This document shows positions 26,587 through 34,522 of a stretch of DNA of 64,000 nucleotides, one piece after another. Location: contig NZ_VZII01000002.1 in the NCBI RefSeq assembly GCF_009391885.1, positions 35,898 to 99,897 of the forward strand, written 5' to 3'. Both the position numbers and the translations under genes were made by a program. The stretch is from Pseudomonas sp. MN1F (GTDB lineage Bacteria; Pseudomonadota; Gammaproteobacteria; Pseudomonadales; Pseudomonadaceae). Position 1 is the stretch's first letter; each line of letters begins with the position of its first letter. The notes below the pieces were generated by a model, which saw only the letters and a program-made list of their open reading frames with translations, did no database searches and had not been told where the DNA came from.

Positions 26587-28572
26587 ATGCGCCTCTACAT
26601 TTGCGAAAAACCGTCCCAAGCCCGCGATATCGCTCGGGTCCTGCAGGCCCATCGTCGCGGCGATGGCTGCCTGCAGGGCGCGGGAGTGACCGTGACCTGG
26701 TGCGTGGGGCACTTGCTGGAGACTGCGCCGCCAGAAACCTATGGCGACCAGTTCAAGCGCTGGTCACTGGAGCATCTACCGATCATCCCGCAGCACTGGC
26801 AACTGGTGGCAAAGCCCAAGGTGACGGCGCAGTTGAAGGCGATCGGCCGGCTGCTGCAGACCTGCACCGAGGTGGTGATTGCCACCGACGCCGACCGCGA
26901 GGGCGAGATGATTGCCCGGGAGATCCTCGAACGCTGCCAGTATCAGGGGCCGATCCTACGCCTGTGGCTGTCCGCCCTCGACGACGCCTCGATCCGCCGG
27001 GCCCTGGCAGCATTGCGCCCGGGTGAGCAAACCCTGCCGCTGTACCACTGCGCCCTCGCCCGGTCACGGGCTGATTGGCTGGTTGGCATCAACCTCAGTC
27101 GACTGTTCACCCTGCTTGGTCGCCGTGCCGGCTTCAACGGCACGCTGCCCGTGGGCCGTGTGCAGACGCCGACCCTGCGCCTGGTGGTCGAGCGTGATCG
27201 CGCCATCGCCAGCTTTGTCGCCCGACCGTTCTGGACCGTGGACGTCGAGTTGCACGCGGACGGGGCGGATTTTCAAGCTCGCTGGCAACCCTCCCATACT
27301 CACTGTGATGAGGCTGGGCGATGCGTTGACCAGGCGGCGGCCGAGGGCGCTGCTCGACGCCTAGCCGCAGTGCAGTCAGTGCAGATCGAGCGTGTCGACG
27401 TTGAACGCGTGACGGAGGGACCGCCCTTGCCGTTCGACCTGGGCACGCTGCAGGAGGTCTGTTCGGCCAAACTCGGCCTGGGCGCGCAGGAAACCCTCAG
27501 TGTGGCGCAGGCACTGTACGAAACCCATAAGGCCACCACCTACCCCCGCAGCGACTGCGGCTACCTGCCAGAGAGCATGCTGGACGAAGTGCCGCGTGTG
27601 CTGCAGGCCTTGGCCGCGACCGATCCTACGCTTGGCCAGCGCTTCAAGGAGCTTGATCCGACACGACGCTCCCGCGCCTGGAATGGCAGCAAGGTCACTG
27701 CCCACCACGGCATCATCCCCACCGCCGTGTTGATCCCGCTGGATCAGTTGTCCGAGCGCGAGCGTGCCATGTACACCCTGATCCGCGCCCGCTACCTGGC
27801 GCAGTTTCTGCCCCACCACGAATACCTGAAAACCCAGGTGCAGCTGCGCAGCCAAGCCGATCAGTTGATGGCCCGCGGCAAGCAGATCCAGGTGCGTGGC
27901 TGGAAGGCCGTGATCGACGAAGCCGAAGCCGACGCCAGCGAACCGACCGAGCAAACGCAGCGGCTCCCCACCTTGCAGGAAGGTGCGCCGGTTGCTGTGC
28001 GCGATGCCACGGTCAATGCACAGCGCACCCAGCCGCCCAAACCCTACACCGAAGGCACACTGGTCAAGGCGATGAAAACCATCGCCAACCAGGTGGCCGA
28101 CACGCGCCTGAAGCAAACCTTGAAAGACAGCATTGGCATCGGTACCGAGGCCACCCGCGCCGCGATCATCCAAGGCCTGATCGATCACGGCTACTTGACT
28201 AAGAAAAAGCGCAGCCTGGCGGCCTCTGCGGCCGCCCACACGTTGATCGAGGCCGTTCCGCGTGAGGTGGCTGATCCGGTGATGACTGCGGTATGGGAAC
28301 AGGCACTGGCACGGATCGAGACCGGGCAGTTGAGCATCGAGGCGTTTCTCGCCAAGCAGGCGGCCTGGCTCACCCAGGTGGTGCGCAGCCAGGCCTCGCT
28401 GAACCTGCAGCTCCCTCGTTCGAAAGGTCCCGCCTGCCCCGTGTGCCGCAGCCCCATGCGCCAGCGCAAAGGCCGCACCGGTAACTTTTGGTCCTGTGTA
28501 CGCTACCCGGACTGCAAGGGCACCAAGCCAGTGAAGGCCAGCGCGGCACCCGCCAAGCCGAAGCGAACCTGA
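26587..28572 (+). CDS. topB: DNA topoisomerase III, ICE type
   Basis: 661 residues, type IA topoisomerase. The TOPRIM domain begins MRLYICEKPSQARDIARVLQ and has DADREGEMIA (about 101-110); the active-site tyrosine is in ATTYPRSDCGYLPE (about residue 319); a C-terminal zinc finger reads CPVCRSPMRQRKG ... FWSCVRYPDCKGT. It resolves single-strand links during ICE replication or transfer. The ribosome binding site GAGAGGG (26573-26579) lies inside a hairpin: CCCT(26555)/AGGG and TCGGT(26560)/ACCGA, so translation may be controlled. Confidence 0.95.
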   Translation: MRLYICEKPSQARDIARVLQAHRRGDGCLQGAGVTVTWCVGHLLETAPPETYGDQFKRWSLEHLPIIPQHWQLVAKPKVTAQLKAIGRLLQTCTEVVIATDADREGEMIAREILERCQYQGPILRLWLSALDDASIRRALAALRPGEQTLPLYHCALARSRADWLVGINLSRLFTLLGRRAGFNGTLPVGRVQTPTLRLVVERDRAIASFVARPFWTVDVELHADGADFQARWQPSHTHCDEAGRCVDQAAAEGAARRLAAVQSVQIERVDVERVTEGPPLPFDLGTLQEVCSAKLGLGAQETLSVAQALYETHKATTYPRSDCGYLPESMLDEVPRVLQALAATDPTLGQRFKELDPTRRSRAWNGSKVTAHHGIIPTAVLIPLDQLSERERAMYTLIRARYLAQFLPHHEYLKTQVQLRSQADQLMARGKQIQVRGWKAVIDEAEADASEPTEQTQRLPTLQEGAPVAVRDATVNAQRTQPPKPYTEGTLVKAMKTIANQVADTRLKQTLKDSIGIGTEATRAAIIQGLIDHGYLTKKKRSLAASAAAHTLIEAVPREVADPVMTAVWEQALARIETGQLSIEAFLAKQAAWLTQVVRSQASLNLQLPRSKGPACPVCRSPMRQRKGRTGNFWSCVRYPDCKGTKPVKASAAPAKPKRT

Positions 28573-28960
28573 CTGCTTGACGCTGAGGCCAGTCGCTGGT
28601 GTAGTGAACAGGCCCCTCGCCATTTGGCGACCCCAGGCCGATTCGCTCCGGGCAGCTCGGCCAGACTCATTGAGTTCGGAGCCTCTTTCACCGCGTTGCA
28701 TCACTGTTCCGGATGTCCAAGATTCCCGAGACGGATGACCCGTGCGACCTGCTGCAGGCTGTAGGGGTCATCCGCCTCGGCGACGATGCTCAGTGCCGGT
28801 GCCCGCCGGCGAAAAAACGGGCGCCGTTTGTGCGCGGATGCGTGCCAGTTATCCCGACCCAGGCCACGACAAGGGTCGGTTGATCAGGGTGACGCGACAG
28901 CTGAAGTGAAGCGACGACTTCGCTGTCAATGGACCGGATCAAGGGTGGCCTTTCTGTTCC
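28573..28960. other. Gap after topB, no supported gene
   Basis: A 56-codon frame from 28713 (MSKIPETDDPCDLLQAVGV) and longer antisense frames exist but none shows a family pattern. A terminator closes the stretch, so a short transcript or a lost gene is possible. Confidence 0.4.
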
Positions 28961-28988
28961 TAGCCCGACGACCGTTGGGCTATTTTTT
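28961..28988 (+). terminator. Rho-independent terminator
   Basis: TAGCCCGA (28961-28968) pairs with TTGGGCTA (28975-28982, one G.T) and is followed by six T. Confidence 0.8.
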
Positions 28989-29110
28989 CGCACGTTTGAA
29001 TCTACTGTGCACCACCCACGTCCACACCTCCGAGCCCAATCAAAACCGCTGTTGACGGGCGCTACGCGCCGTTCTATAGATGAACTGCACCACGCTGTCG
29101 TTGACAGCAT

Positions 29111-29226
29111 CAGGTAGCCGGAACCTACAAGGCTACGCTCTCCCCAGAGTGGTTCCTCCCAAAGTGCGACTAGCGTTCGGCGGCTCGCACGGTTATCGCT
29201 CCCCGCGATGATGAGCGCTCTTACAC
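29111..29226 (+). ncRNA. Structured element, copy A (upstream of DUF3577 gene)
   Basis: About 115 bases closely similar to 54702-54813. Hairpins: GTAGCC (29114-) with GGCTAC (29131-29136); CGCTCT-CCCC-AGAGTG (29136-29151); an invariant AGCGTTCGG; TATCGC-TCCCC-GCGATG (29194-29210), flanked by GCTC and GAGC that can also pair. Compared with copy B, stem bases change in pairs while the C-rich loops stay the same. It could act as RNA or as a folded single strand. Repeated small pseudoknot-like units near topoisomerase and anti-restriction genes recall the published STAXI candidate motif; I could not test this. Confidence 0.65.
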
Positions 29227-29259
29227 CACTGCTGTTGCACCTGACCTTCCCTTGCGGAC

Positions 29260-29314
29260 TCACCCCCGCCAGGGCCGGTGAATATCCGCGTTTCTCGCAA
29301 ACAGGAGATTCACC
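29260..29314 (+). promoter_or_regulatory. Three-arm leader, possible translational switch of the DUF3577 gene
   Basis: Arm 1 TCACC (29260-29264), arm 2 GGTGAAT (29277-29283), arm 3 ATTCACC (29308-29314) directly before ATG. Arm 2 can pair with either. Pairing with arm 3 closes a hairpin that contains the ribosome binding site AGGAGA. Confidence 0.5.
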
Positions 29315-29827
29315 ATGACCACAGCAAACACTGCTGCCCCCACCACTTACTTCAACCTGCACACCCAAGGCATCGGTTACCTGAATCGCGTCCGCGAAGT
29401 CCCGGTTCGTCGTGGCCAAGCGTTCATGGCCTGTGACATCGCGGCCTTGCACGGCGCCTCGGACGACGTCGAGTACACCCGCTTCGACTGCAAGGTCGCT
29501 GGCGGTGAAGCCGAACGGCTGATCCGCGAACACCTCGAGGATGTCCGTGCCGAACGCAAGGTGCTGATCGCGTTTCGCATTGGCGACCTCTGGGTCGATG
29601 CCTTCACCTACGAGAAAGGTGAGCGCAAAGGCCAACCCGGCGCCAGCCTCAAAGGCCGGCTGATCTTCATCGAATGGATCAAGGTCAACGGTCAACTCAC
29701 CTACAAAGCGCCAGCTCGGCAGGATGCTTCCTCGGCTGAACTGCCGCCCCAAGCGGCAGAAGAGCATGCACCGAATCCTTCACACAGTGCCGATCAGGCT
29801 CAGGACCAGGCCACGCAGCCTGCCTGA
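29315..29827 (+). CDS. STY4534-family ICE replication protein (DUF3577)
   Basis: 170 residues: conserved N-terminal domain (TTYFNLHTQGIGYLNRVREV ... CDIAALHGASDDVEYTRFDC ... KVLIAFRIGDLWVDAFTY) and a variable acidic tail. Family members in SPI-7, PFGI-1 and PAGI elements are annotated as replication-associated; the fold looks OB-like, and a single-strand binding role is inferred. AGGAGA precedes the ATG. Preceded by the structured element and followed by a terminator-like hairpin. Confidence 0.88.
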   Translation: MTTANTAAPTTYFNLHTQGIGYLNRVREVPVRRGQAFMACDIAALHGASDDVEYTRFDCKVAGGEAERLIREHLEDVRAERKVLIAFRIGDLWVDAFTYEKGERKGQPGASLKGRLIFIEWIKVNGQLTYKAPARQDASSAELPPQAAEEHAPNPSHSADQAQDQATQPA

Positions 29828-29846
29828 GACGGATGTTCCACCCCAG

Positions 29847-29889
29847 AGGCGCTCATCTGAGCGCCTTTTTTCCACCCCTGGAGGCTGCC
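29847..29889 (+). promoter_or_regulatory. Hairpin with T tract, then RBS hairpin, before the next small gene
   Basis: AGGCGCTC (29847-29854) pairs with GAGCGCCT (29859-29866) followed by six T: a good terminator for the DUF3577 gene. Alternatively GCC (29863-29865) plus TCCA (29871-29874) pairs with TGGAGGC (29879-29885), hiding GGAGG before the ATG at 29890. The two folds share bases. Confidence 0.6.
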
Positions 29890-30147
29890 ATGGAGAGTTA
29901 TTGGCTCTGTGAAGATTGCCTACACGCCGTCGCCTACGACGACTTCAGCACCTTGTCGCTGTACTACAGCGAGGCCGAAGTCGACCAGCGAATCACGCAG
30001 ATGCGCAAGGAGCTGCAGGTGTTATTGCCACTTAGCGCTGATTTCGATCCGGAAACCGGTGTCGGCATCGCCCCCTTCTCCACTCACTCCTGCGAAGCCT
30101 GTCACTCCCCGTCGCACGGCACCCGGCATCGTTTCACCCGCCTGTGA
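29890..30147 (+). CDS. Small cysteine-containing hypothetical ICE protein
   Basis: 85 residues ([20 protein letters not shown] ... SCEACHSP). Two CxxC pairs (CEDC near the start, CEAC near the end) suggest a zinc ribbon. ATG at 29890 with GGAGG upstream. It is one of a string of small genes between topB and pilL in this ICE class. Family function unknown. Confidence 0.75.
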   Translation: MESYWLCEDCLHAVAYDDFSTLSLYYSEAEVDQRITQMRKELQVLLPLSADFDPETGVGIAPFSTHSCEACHSPSHGTRHRFTRL

Positions 30148-30165
30148 CCGCCTGACCCTAACCAC

Positions 30166-30208
30166 AGGGGGCTCCTCCCGGAGCGCCCCTGCACACGAGG
30201 TTTTGCTC
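30166..30208 (+). promoter_or_regulatory. Hairpin leader of the RadC-like gene
   Basis: AGGGGGCTCC (30166-30175), loop TCCC, GGAGC-G-CCCCT (30180-30190, one bulge). The middle GAGC can instead pair with GCTC at 30205-30208, abutting the ATG. Weaker than the neighbouring examples. Confidence 0.4.
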
Positions 30209-30703
30209 ATGAACACGCCATTGACCCTGGTCGAGCCCCTCGACCCCGTCCTGACCCAGCGTGCCCACGAAGACGCGTTGATCAGCGAAGCCCTGCAGTT
30301 GCTGGACCAACGCTACTTTCAGCGCGGCGAAGTGCTGATCACACCTGCCGACGCCGCCTCCTACCTGAAGCTGCGCCTGGCGCCCTATCACCACGAGGTG
30401 TTTGCCCTGCTCTACCTCGATTCACGCCACCGCGTGCTGGACTTCGAAGTGTTGTTTTTCGGCAGCATCGATGGTGCCTCGGTCTACCCCCGTGAAGTGG
30501 TGGTCAAGGCACTGGCACACAACGCCGCCGCGGTCATCCTCAGCCACAACCACCCTTCCGGCTGCCCTGAACCCAGCGGCGCCGACCGCGTGCTGACGGC
30601 GCGTCTGATCGAAATCTTGGCGCTGGTCGAGGTCCGCGTTCTGGACCACATCATCGTCGGTGAAGGTCAGCCGCTGTCCCTAGCCGAATATGGCTGGATC
30701 TAA
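30209..30703 (+). CDS. RadC-like JAB/MPN-domain protein
   Basis: 164 residues, the RadC C-terminal (JAMM metalloprotease-like) domain without the N-terminal helix-hairpin-helix. The motif is [20 protein letters not shown] with metal ligands H113 and H115 and the later Asp; [20 protein letters not shown] precedes it. Such short RadC proteins are very common on mobile elements beside anti-restriction genes. The activity is unproven; a role in protecting or processing incoming DNA is inference. Confidence 0.9.
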   Translation: MNTPLTLVEPLDPVLTQRAHEDALISEALQLLDQRYFQRGEVLITPADAASYLKLRLAPYHHEVFALLYLDSRHRVLDFEVLFFGSIDGASVYPREVVVKALAHNAAAVILSHNHPSGCPEPSGADRVLTARLIEILALVEVRVLDHIIVGEGQPLSLAEYGWI

Positions 30704-30713
30704 CCCTCTCCCT

Positions 30714-30761
30714 CGCCACCGCCTGCATGGGGTGGCGTTCTCTTTTAATTGGAGCGCCACC
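30714..30761 (+). promoter_or_regulatory. Three-arm leader with identical outer arms
   Basis: CGCCACC (30714-30720), GGTGGCG (30731-30737) and CGCCACC again (30755-30761) touching the ATG. The middle arm can pair with either. With the third arm, helped by CTC/GAG, it covers the ribosome binding site GGAG at 30751-30754. The first pairing, followed by TTCTCTTTT, also resembles a terminator for the RadC-like gene. Confidence 0.65.
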
Positions 30762-31478
30762 ATGCTCACCTCAACCCCTAACCCCTTTGCCCGCGGCTTC
30801 CACTCATTCGCCTGCGAACGGGTGGTCCAGATCCACTACGACGACCAGTGCCCGCCCTGCTACCGCCCCCTGCACACCGCCCAGTTGGACCTAGACGACG
30901 ATCACATCAACTGCCAGGCTTGCGTGTTCGATGACGACTGCGCCGTCATCACCGAAGGCCAGGATGTCTCGGGTTTCCTTCGCATGCAGTTGCCCGCGGA
31001 CGGCGTGGTCAGCACCGTGCTGTACCAGGTCACCGCCGAGCGGCTGAGTGGCTCGGTACACGTTGGTGACCTGCCCAGCTTGGAAGCGGCGGAGCACCTG
31101 ATGCAGCAGCTGTCCTTTGCCACCGGCCAATACAGCCGTAGTTGGGAGATCAGCTCATCCCACCTACCGGCCGACGAGTTCGCCTACCTTGAGCAGCTTG
31201 CCCGCAGCGAACGACCGGCCGGCTTCTTTGAATGCTTCCGGTTGGTCAGCAACCGCTCCGTCGGCTGCAAGCTGTACTCGACACCCTGGCACCGCAGCGG
31301 CCAAACAGAAGGCCTCGGTTGCTCAGCGGCGGACGTCTGCACGCGCCTGCTGGACGAACAGGTCCCGCCGGTGTTGATGACCCTGTTGCTGCTGGCCGGC
31401 CAGGCCGACACGCGTTTCCTGGTGTTCGATCCCGATGCAGCCCTGCTGGCCGGACTGCCGGTATTTGCTGACAGTTGA
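30762..31478 (+). CDS. Hypothetical ICE protein
   Basis: 238 residues, soluble. An N-terminal segment has several cysteines and histidines (CERVVQIHYDDQCPPCYRPL ... DDDHINCQACVF) that could bind metal; the rest is mixed alpha/beta with no recognised motif. Conserved position after RadC and before PilL in PAGI-2-like elements. ATG 30762 has GGAG upstream. Its stop is followed by a strong terminator that separates the replication-type genes from the transfer operon. Confidence 0.75.
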   Translation: MLTSTPNPFARGFHSFACERVVQIHYDDQCPPCYRPLHTAQLDLDDDHINCQACVFDDDCAVITEGQDVSGFLRMQLPADGVVSTVLYQVTAERLSGSVHVGDLPSLEAAEHLMQQLSFATGQYSRSWEISSSHLPADEFAYLEQLARSERPAGFFECFRLVSNRSVGCKLYSTPWHRSGQTEGLGCSAADVCTRLLDEQVPPVLMTLLLLAGQADTRFLVFDPDAALLAGLPVFADS

Positions 31479-31481
31479 CCC

Positions 31482-31507
31482 AAGGCGCCCCGCAGGGCGC
31501 CTTTTTT
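31482..31507 (+). terminator. Rho-independent terminator
   Basis: AAGGCGCCC (31482-31490), loop CGCA, GGGCGCC (31495-31501), then six T. Confidence 0.92.
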
Positions 31508-31608
31508 ATGCCTTGAGCCCGATAAACAGGGCGGGCAACTTCGGTTTTTCAGTGGGTGCACCTCGCGCGCGTTGCCAAGGTGTCGGCAACTTCTGTCGAG
31601 ACCTGCTC

Positions 31609-32127
31609 ATGTACACGCCCGCACTTCCTTACCTTGTCCTGATGCTCGCGCTGGCGGGCTGCAACATGTCGCCAGCCATCACCCCACCGGAGGCACCAGC
31701 CAAAGCCGTACCAGCTCCGATCACGCCGCCCAAGCCGTTGTCAGAATCACCGGCGTGGGTCCGCCAAGACCGCTACACCCTGGTCAGCACGCGACCGACG
31801 CTCGAGCAACGCCAGCCATTGTTCCAGCTCATCACTGTGCAGATTTCACCGGCGCTGCACGCGACGGTCGGTGATGCCCTGCGCCACGTGTTGCAACGCT
31901 CGGGCTACTCGCTCTGCGCGAACCGCGCCGAGGTCACGAGATTGTTCAGCTGCCCCCTGCCGGCCGTGCAGCATCAACTCGGGCCGATCGCGCTGCTGGA
32001 CGCTTTGACCATCCTCGGCGGCCCGGCCTGGCGGCTGGTTATCGACCCGGTCGAACGCAGCGTGTGCTACACGCTTCGCACACCGGTGCCCGTCCCACCA
32101 CACCCGCCGCTGGAGATCGCGCCATGA
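31609..32127 (+). CDS. pilL: PilL-type conjugative lipoprotein, PFGI-1 class
   Basis: 172 residues. Signal peptide with lipobox LALAGC at residues 13-18, a proline-rich linker, then a domain with ATVGDALRHVLQRSGYSLCA and LGPIALLDALTILGGPAWRL, as in TIGR03748 proteins and the secretin-associated PilL/PilN region. It is an outer-membrane-anchored part of the transfer apparatus. ATG 31609 gives the signal peptide. First gene of the transfer operon; its last bases overlap the next start. Confidence 0.85.
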   Translation: MYTPALPYLVLMLALAGCNMSPAITPPEAPAKAVPAPITPPKPLSESPAWVRQDRYTLVSTRPTLEQRQPLFQLITVQISPALHATVGDALRHVLQRSGYSLCANRAEVTRLFSCPLPAVQHQLGPIALLDALTILGGPAWRLVIDPVERSVCYTLRTPVPVPPHPPLEIAP

Positions 32128-32792
32128 AGGTCCATCACTTTCAGGCCCTGGTGCTCGGGGCCCTGTGCCTGGGCGCCGCCGTGCTGGCCGCCGTGACCTA
32201 TAACCACCAGCAGCAGCTGACCGCGTTACTGGTAGCCCTTGAGAATGCGCCAGCCGATCCAGTCCCGGCGCTGCGGCGCGACCTTGATGCACTCGGCGTC
32301 ACCCTCGCGGCACTTCCACCGCAAGTGAAAGCGCAGGGCGAGCACCAGCGCCAGCAGGATGCGGCCTTCGCGACACTGAGCAAACAGCTGGATGAGGTGA
32401 GCGCGTCGCTCAAGGCCATTGGAGCGGTTTCACCGAGTCCGACCAAGGCCGACCTGGCCGCGATGGATCAGCGATTGGGCAATGCCGAAATCGCCATCCG
32501 CGCCCTCGAGGTTCGACCGGCTACGCCATCCGCACAGACCCAGCCTGCAGCCCCGGCCAAACCGGCCGCCAAAGCCCAAGCCCCGACGCCGCCATTCACC
32601 TTGCTAGGTATCGAGACCCGTGGTGATGTCCGGTTTGTCTCGGCCCTGCCGGCCGGCGCGCACGCCCTGTCGACCGTCCACCTGCTGCAGCCCGGCGACA
32701 GCCTGAACGGCTGGCAGCTCAAGGTCCTTCGCCGGAACCAGGCCGTGTTCCAGGTGCCTGGCCTCGGCGAACGTTCGCTGCCCCTGCCGTGA
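32124..32792 (+). CDS. Membrane-anchored coiled-coil ICE protein
   Basis: 222 residues: one N-terminal membrane segment (LVLGALCLGAAVLAAVTYNH), a helical coiled region, an Ala/Pro-rich linker (PAAPAKPAAKAQA) and a C-terminal domain with FTLLGIETRGDVRFVSAL and LLQPGDSLNGWQLKVL. The build resembles PilP/TraP-like periplasmic proteins linking inner and outer membrane parts. Coupled to PilL by a 4-base overlap. Specific function unknown. Confidence 0.7.
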   Translation: MKVHHFQALVLGALCLGAAVLAAVTYNHQQQLTALLVALENAPADPVPALRRDLDALGVTLAALPPQVKAQGEHQRQQDAAFATLSKQLDEVSASLKAIGAVSPSPTKADLAAMDQRLGNAEIAIRALEVRPATPSAQTQPAAPAKPAAKAQAPTPPFTLLGIETRGDVRFVSALPAGAHALSTVHLLQPGDSLNGWQLKVLRRNQAVFQVPGLGERSLPLP

Positions 32793-32802
32793 CGAGGTGC
32801 AT

Positions 32803-33519
32803 ATGGTCCGGTTCACTCCCCTCTCGCTACTCCTACTCCCCATCTGCCTGGTAACAGGCCCGGGGTGGAGCGCACCCGCCACGGTCGAAACGGAGCAGCA
32901 GTCCAGCGAGCAGGCCCCGTTGCAGCAAGCGCGATCCGCAGCACAGGCCAAGGCCTGGGGGCTGACCGATGACGAATGGGCCAAATTCGAGCGCCTGCAG
33001 AGCGGTCCACGCCAGTACTGGTCCCCGCAGCTCGACCCGCTGACCACCCTGGGCGTGGAAGCCGATTCTGACCAGGAGCGTCAGCGCTATGCCGAGTTGC
33101 AGGTGCGACTCGAAGCCAAGCGCGCCGAGCGCGAACTGGCCTATCAAAAAGTCTACACCGCGGCTTGGGCACGACTGTTCCCGGGGCTGCTGCCGGTGCA
33201 AGGGATGAGTGATGCCGCCCCCTCGTCGAGCAACGCGCGCTATACGGTGTTTGTGGAAGACCCGTGCTCGACCTGCGGGGCCAGCCTCCGCCAATGGCTG
33301 AGCATGGGCGCCCACTTGGACGTCTACCTGGTGGGCAGCCAGGGCGACGATGCGCGCATTCGGCAATGGGCGCGCATGGTGGGCATTACCCCGATCCAGG
33401 TCAGTAGCGGCCAGATCACCCTCAATCACGACCGCGGCCGCTGGTTCGCCCTTGGCGCCAGCCGCCCCCTGCCCGCGCGCTTTCAACAGGTGGAAGGGAA
33501 ATGGCAACGCGTCGACTGA
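32803..33519 (+). CDS. Integrating conjugative element protein, PFL_4693 family
   Basis: 238 residues, signal peptide (LSLLLLPICLVTGPGWSA), helical middle with AWGLTDDEWAKFERLQSGP, and a C-terminal thioredoxin-like part with FVEDPCSTCGASLRQWLSMG. Matches the TIGR03759 pattern. Periplasmic; the CSTC pair suggests a disulfide role in assembling the apparatus, which is inference. ATG 32803 preferred over GTG 32797. It overlaps the transglycosylase gene by 19 bases. Confidence 0.85.
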   Translation: MVRFTPLSLLLLPICLVTGPGWSAPATVETEQQSSEQAPLQQARSAAQAKAWGLTDDEWAKFERLQSGPRQYWSPQLDPLTTLGVEADSDQERQRYAELQVRLEAKRAERELAYQKVYTAAWARLFPGLLPVQGMSDAAPSSSNARYTVFVEDPCSTCGASLRQWLSMGAHLDVYLVGSQGDDARIRQWARMVGITPIQVSSGQITLNHDRGRWFALGASRPLPARFQQVEGKWQRVD

Positions 33520-34055
33520 CCCTCGCCCTGACCCTGATGGCAGTCACTGCCGTCCGAGCAGGCGGCTTGCCTCCGCCGGCGTACCAGTTGGCCGCCGCCC
33601 AGGCCGGCATCCCGGCCTCGGTGCTGTTCGCCATTGCCCAGCAGGAGAGCGGCACGTCGTTGCGTGGGCAGCTCATCCCCTGGCCGTGGACCTTGAATGT
33701 GGCCGGCACGCCGCAGCGTTTCGCCACCCGTGACCAGGCCTGCAGCGCACTCGCCGGGGCGCTCACCCAGCATGATCCCAAGCGCATCGATGTCGGCCTC
33801 GGGCAAACCAACCTGGGTTACCACCCCGAGCGTTACCCCACCGCCTGCGATGCTCTAGATCCGCGTAGCAACCTCGCCGTCACCGCCGACCTGTTGCGCG
33901 CGCACTACGCCGACGCCGGTGATTGGGTCATTGCCGCCGGCCGCTATCACCGGCCTGCGGGAGGGGCCCCGGCGGCGCGCTACCGCATGCAGTTCAGCCA
34001 GCACTGGCAACGCCTTGAAGCCGCCGCATCCAGTCGTGGAGGACCACGCTCATGA
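33501..34055 (+). CDS. Lytic transglycosylase of the transfer system
   Basis: 184 residues with signal peptide and an SLT domain: catalytic Glu in LFAIAQQESGTSLRGQL, then IDVGLGQTNLGYHPERYPTA and AAGRYHRP. It cuts peptidoglycan to let the conjugation channel through the wall. Its stop overlaps the next start (ATGA). Confidence 0.9.
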   Translation: MATRRLTLALTLMAVTAVRAGGLPPPAYQLAAAQAGIPASVLFAIAQQESGTSLRGQLIPWPWTLNVAGTPQRFATRDQACSALAGALTQHDPKRIDVGLGQTNLGYHPERYPTACDALDPRSNLAVTADLLRAHYADAGDWVIAAGRYHRPAGGAPAARYRMQFSQHWQRLEAAASSRGGPRS

Positions 34056-34513
34056 TTGACGTTCGCCGGGGCGCACTGATCTGCGGGTTGCTGGGTTGGT
34101 TGACTGCCGGGGCATGGCTTGTGCCGACCACCACAGTCATGGCCACCGAATCGGCCACGCCGGTTGAACGACCCGACCCACGCACACCGAACTGGGTGCT
34201 GCCGGTGCATAGCACGCGCCTCAGGCCGGGTGAGGTGCCGCGCAGAGCGCTGGATCTTCCAGGCATGGTCCCGCTATTCCTTGTTGGCGCGGACGCCGAC
34301 TCGTTGGCGTGGCTGGCGCAGCATGCGCCGGCTCTGAAGCAGTTGGGCGCCAACGGCCTGGCCGTTGAGGTCGCCGATGCCGCAGCGCTGCTGCGCATCC
34401 AGGCAGTAGCGCCTGGGTTGACTATCTGGCCGGTCAGTGGCGACGACATCGCCGAGCGGCTGGAGCTGGAGCACTACCCGGTACTGATTACACCAACCGG
34501 CCTGGAGCAGTGA
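34052..34513 (+). CDS. Integrating conjugative element protein, PFL_4695 family
   Basis: 153 residues, signal peptide or single anchor (GALICGLLGWLTAGAWLVPT), then PDPRTPNWVLPVHSTRLRPG and FLVGADADSLAWLAQH. TIGR03765 pattern; related to TraG/RAQPRD-cluster periplasmic proteins. Conserved directly before TraD in this class. Function unknown. Confidence 0.85.
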   Translation: MIDVRRGALICGLLGWLTAGAWLVPTTTVMATESATPVERPDPRTPNWVLPVHSTRLRPGEVPRRALDLPGMVPLFLVGADADSLAWLAQHAPALKQLGANGLAVEVADAAALLRIQAVAPGLTIWPVSGDDIAERLELEHYPVLITPTGLEQ

Positions 34514-34522
34514 GGAACCGTC

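Noticed and set aside
27376..28704. 442-codon open frame on the minus strand opposite topB
   Set aside because: High-GC shadow of the topoisomerase gene; protein is low in family-like patterns and the plus-strand gene is certain.
28713..28883. 56-codon frame after topB as a real gene
   Set aside because: No ribosome binding site and no family pattern; kept only as a remark in the gap.
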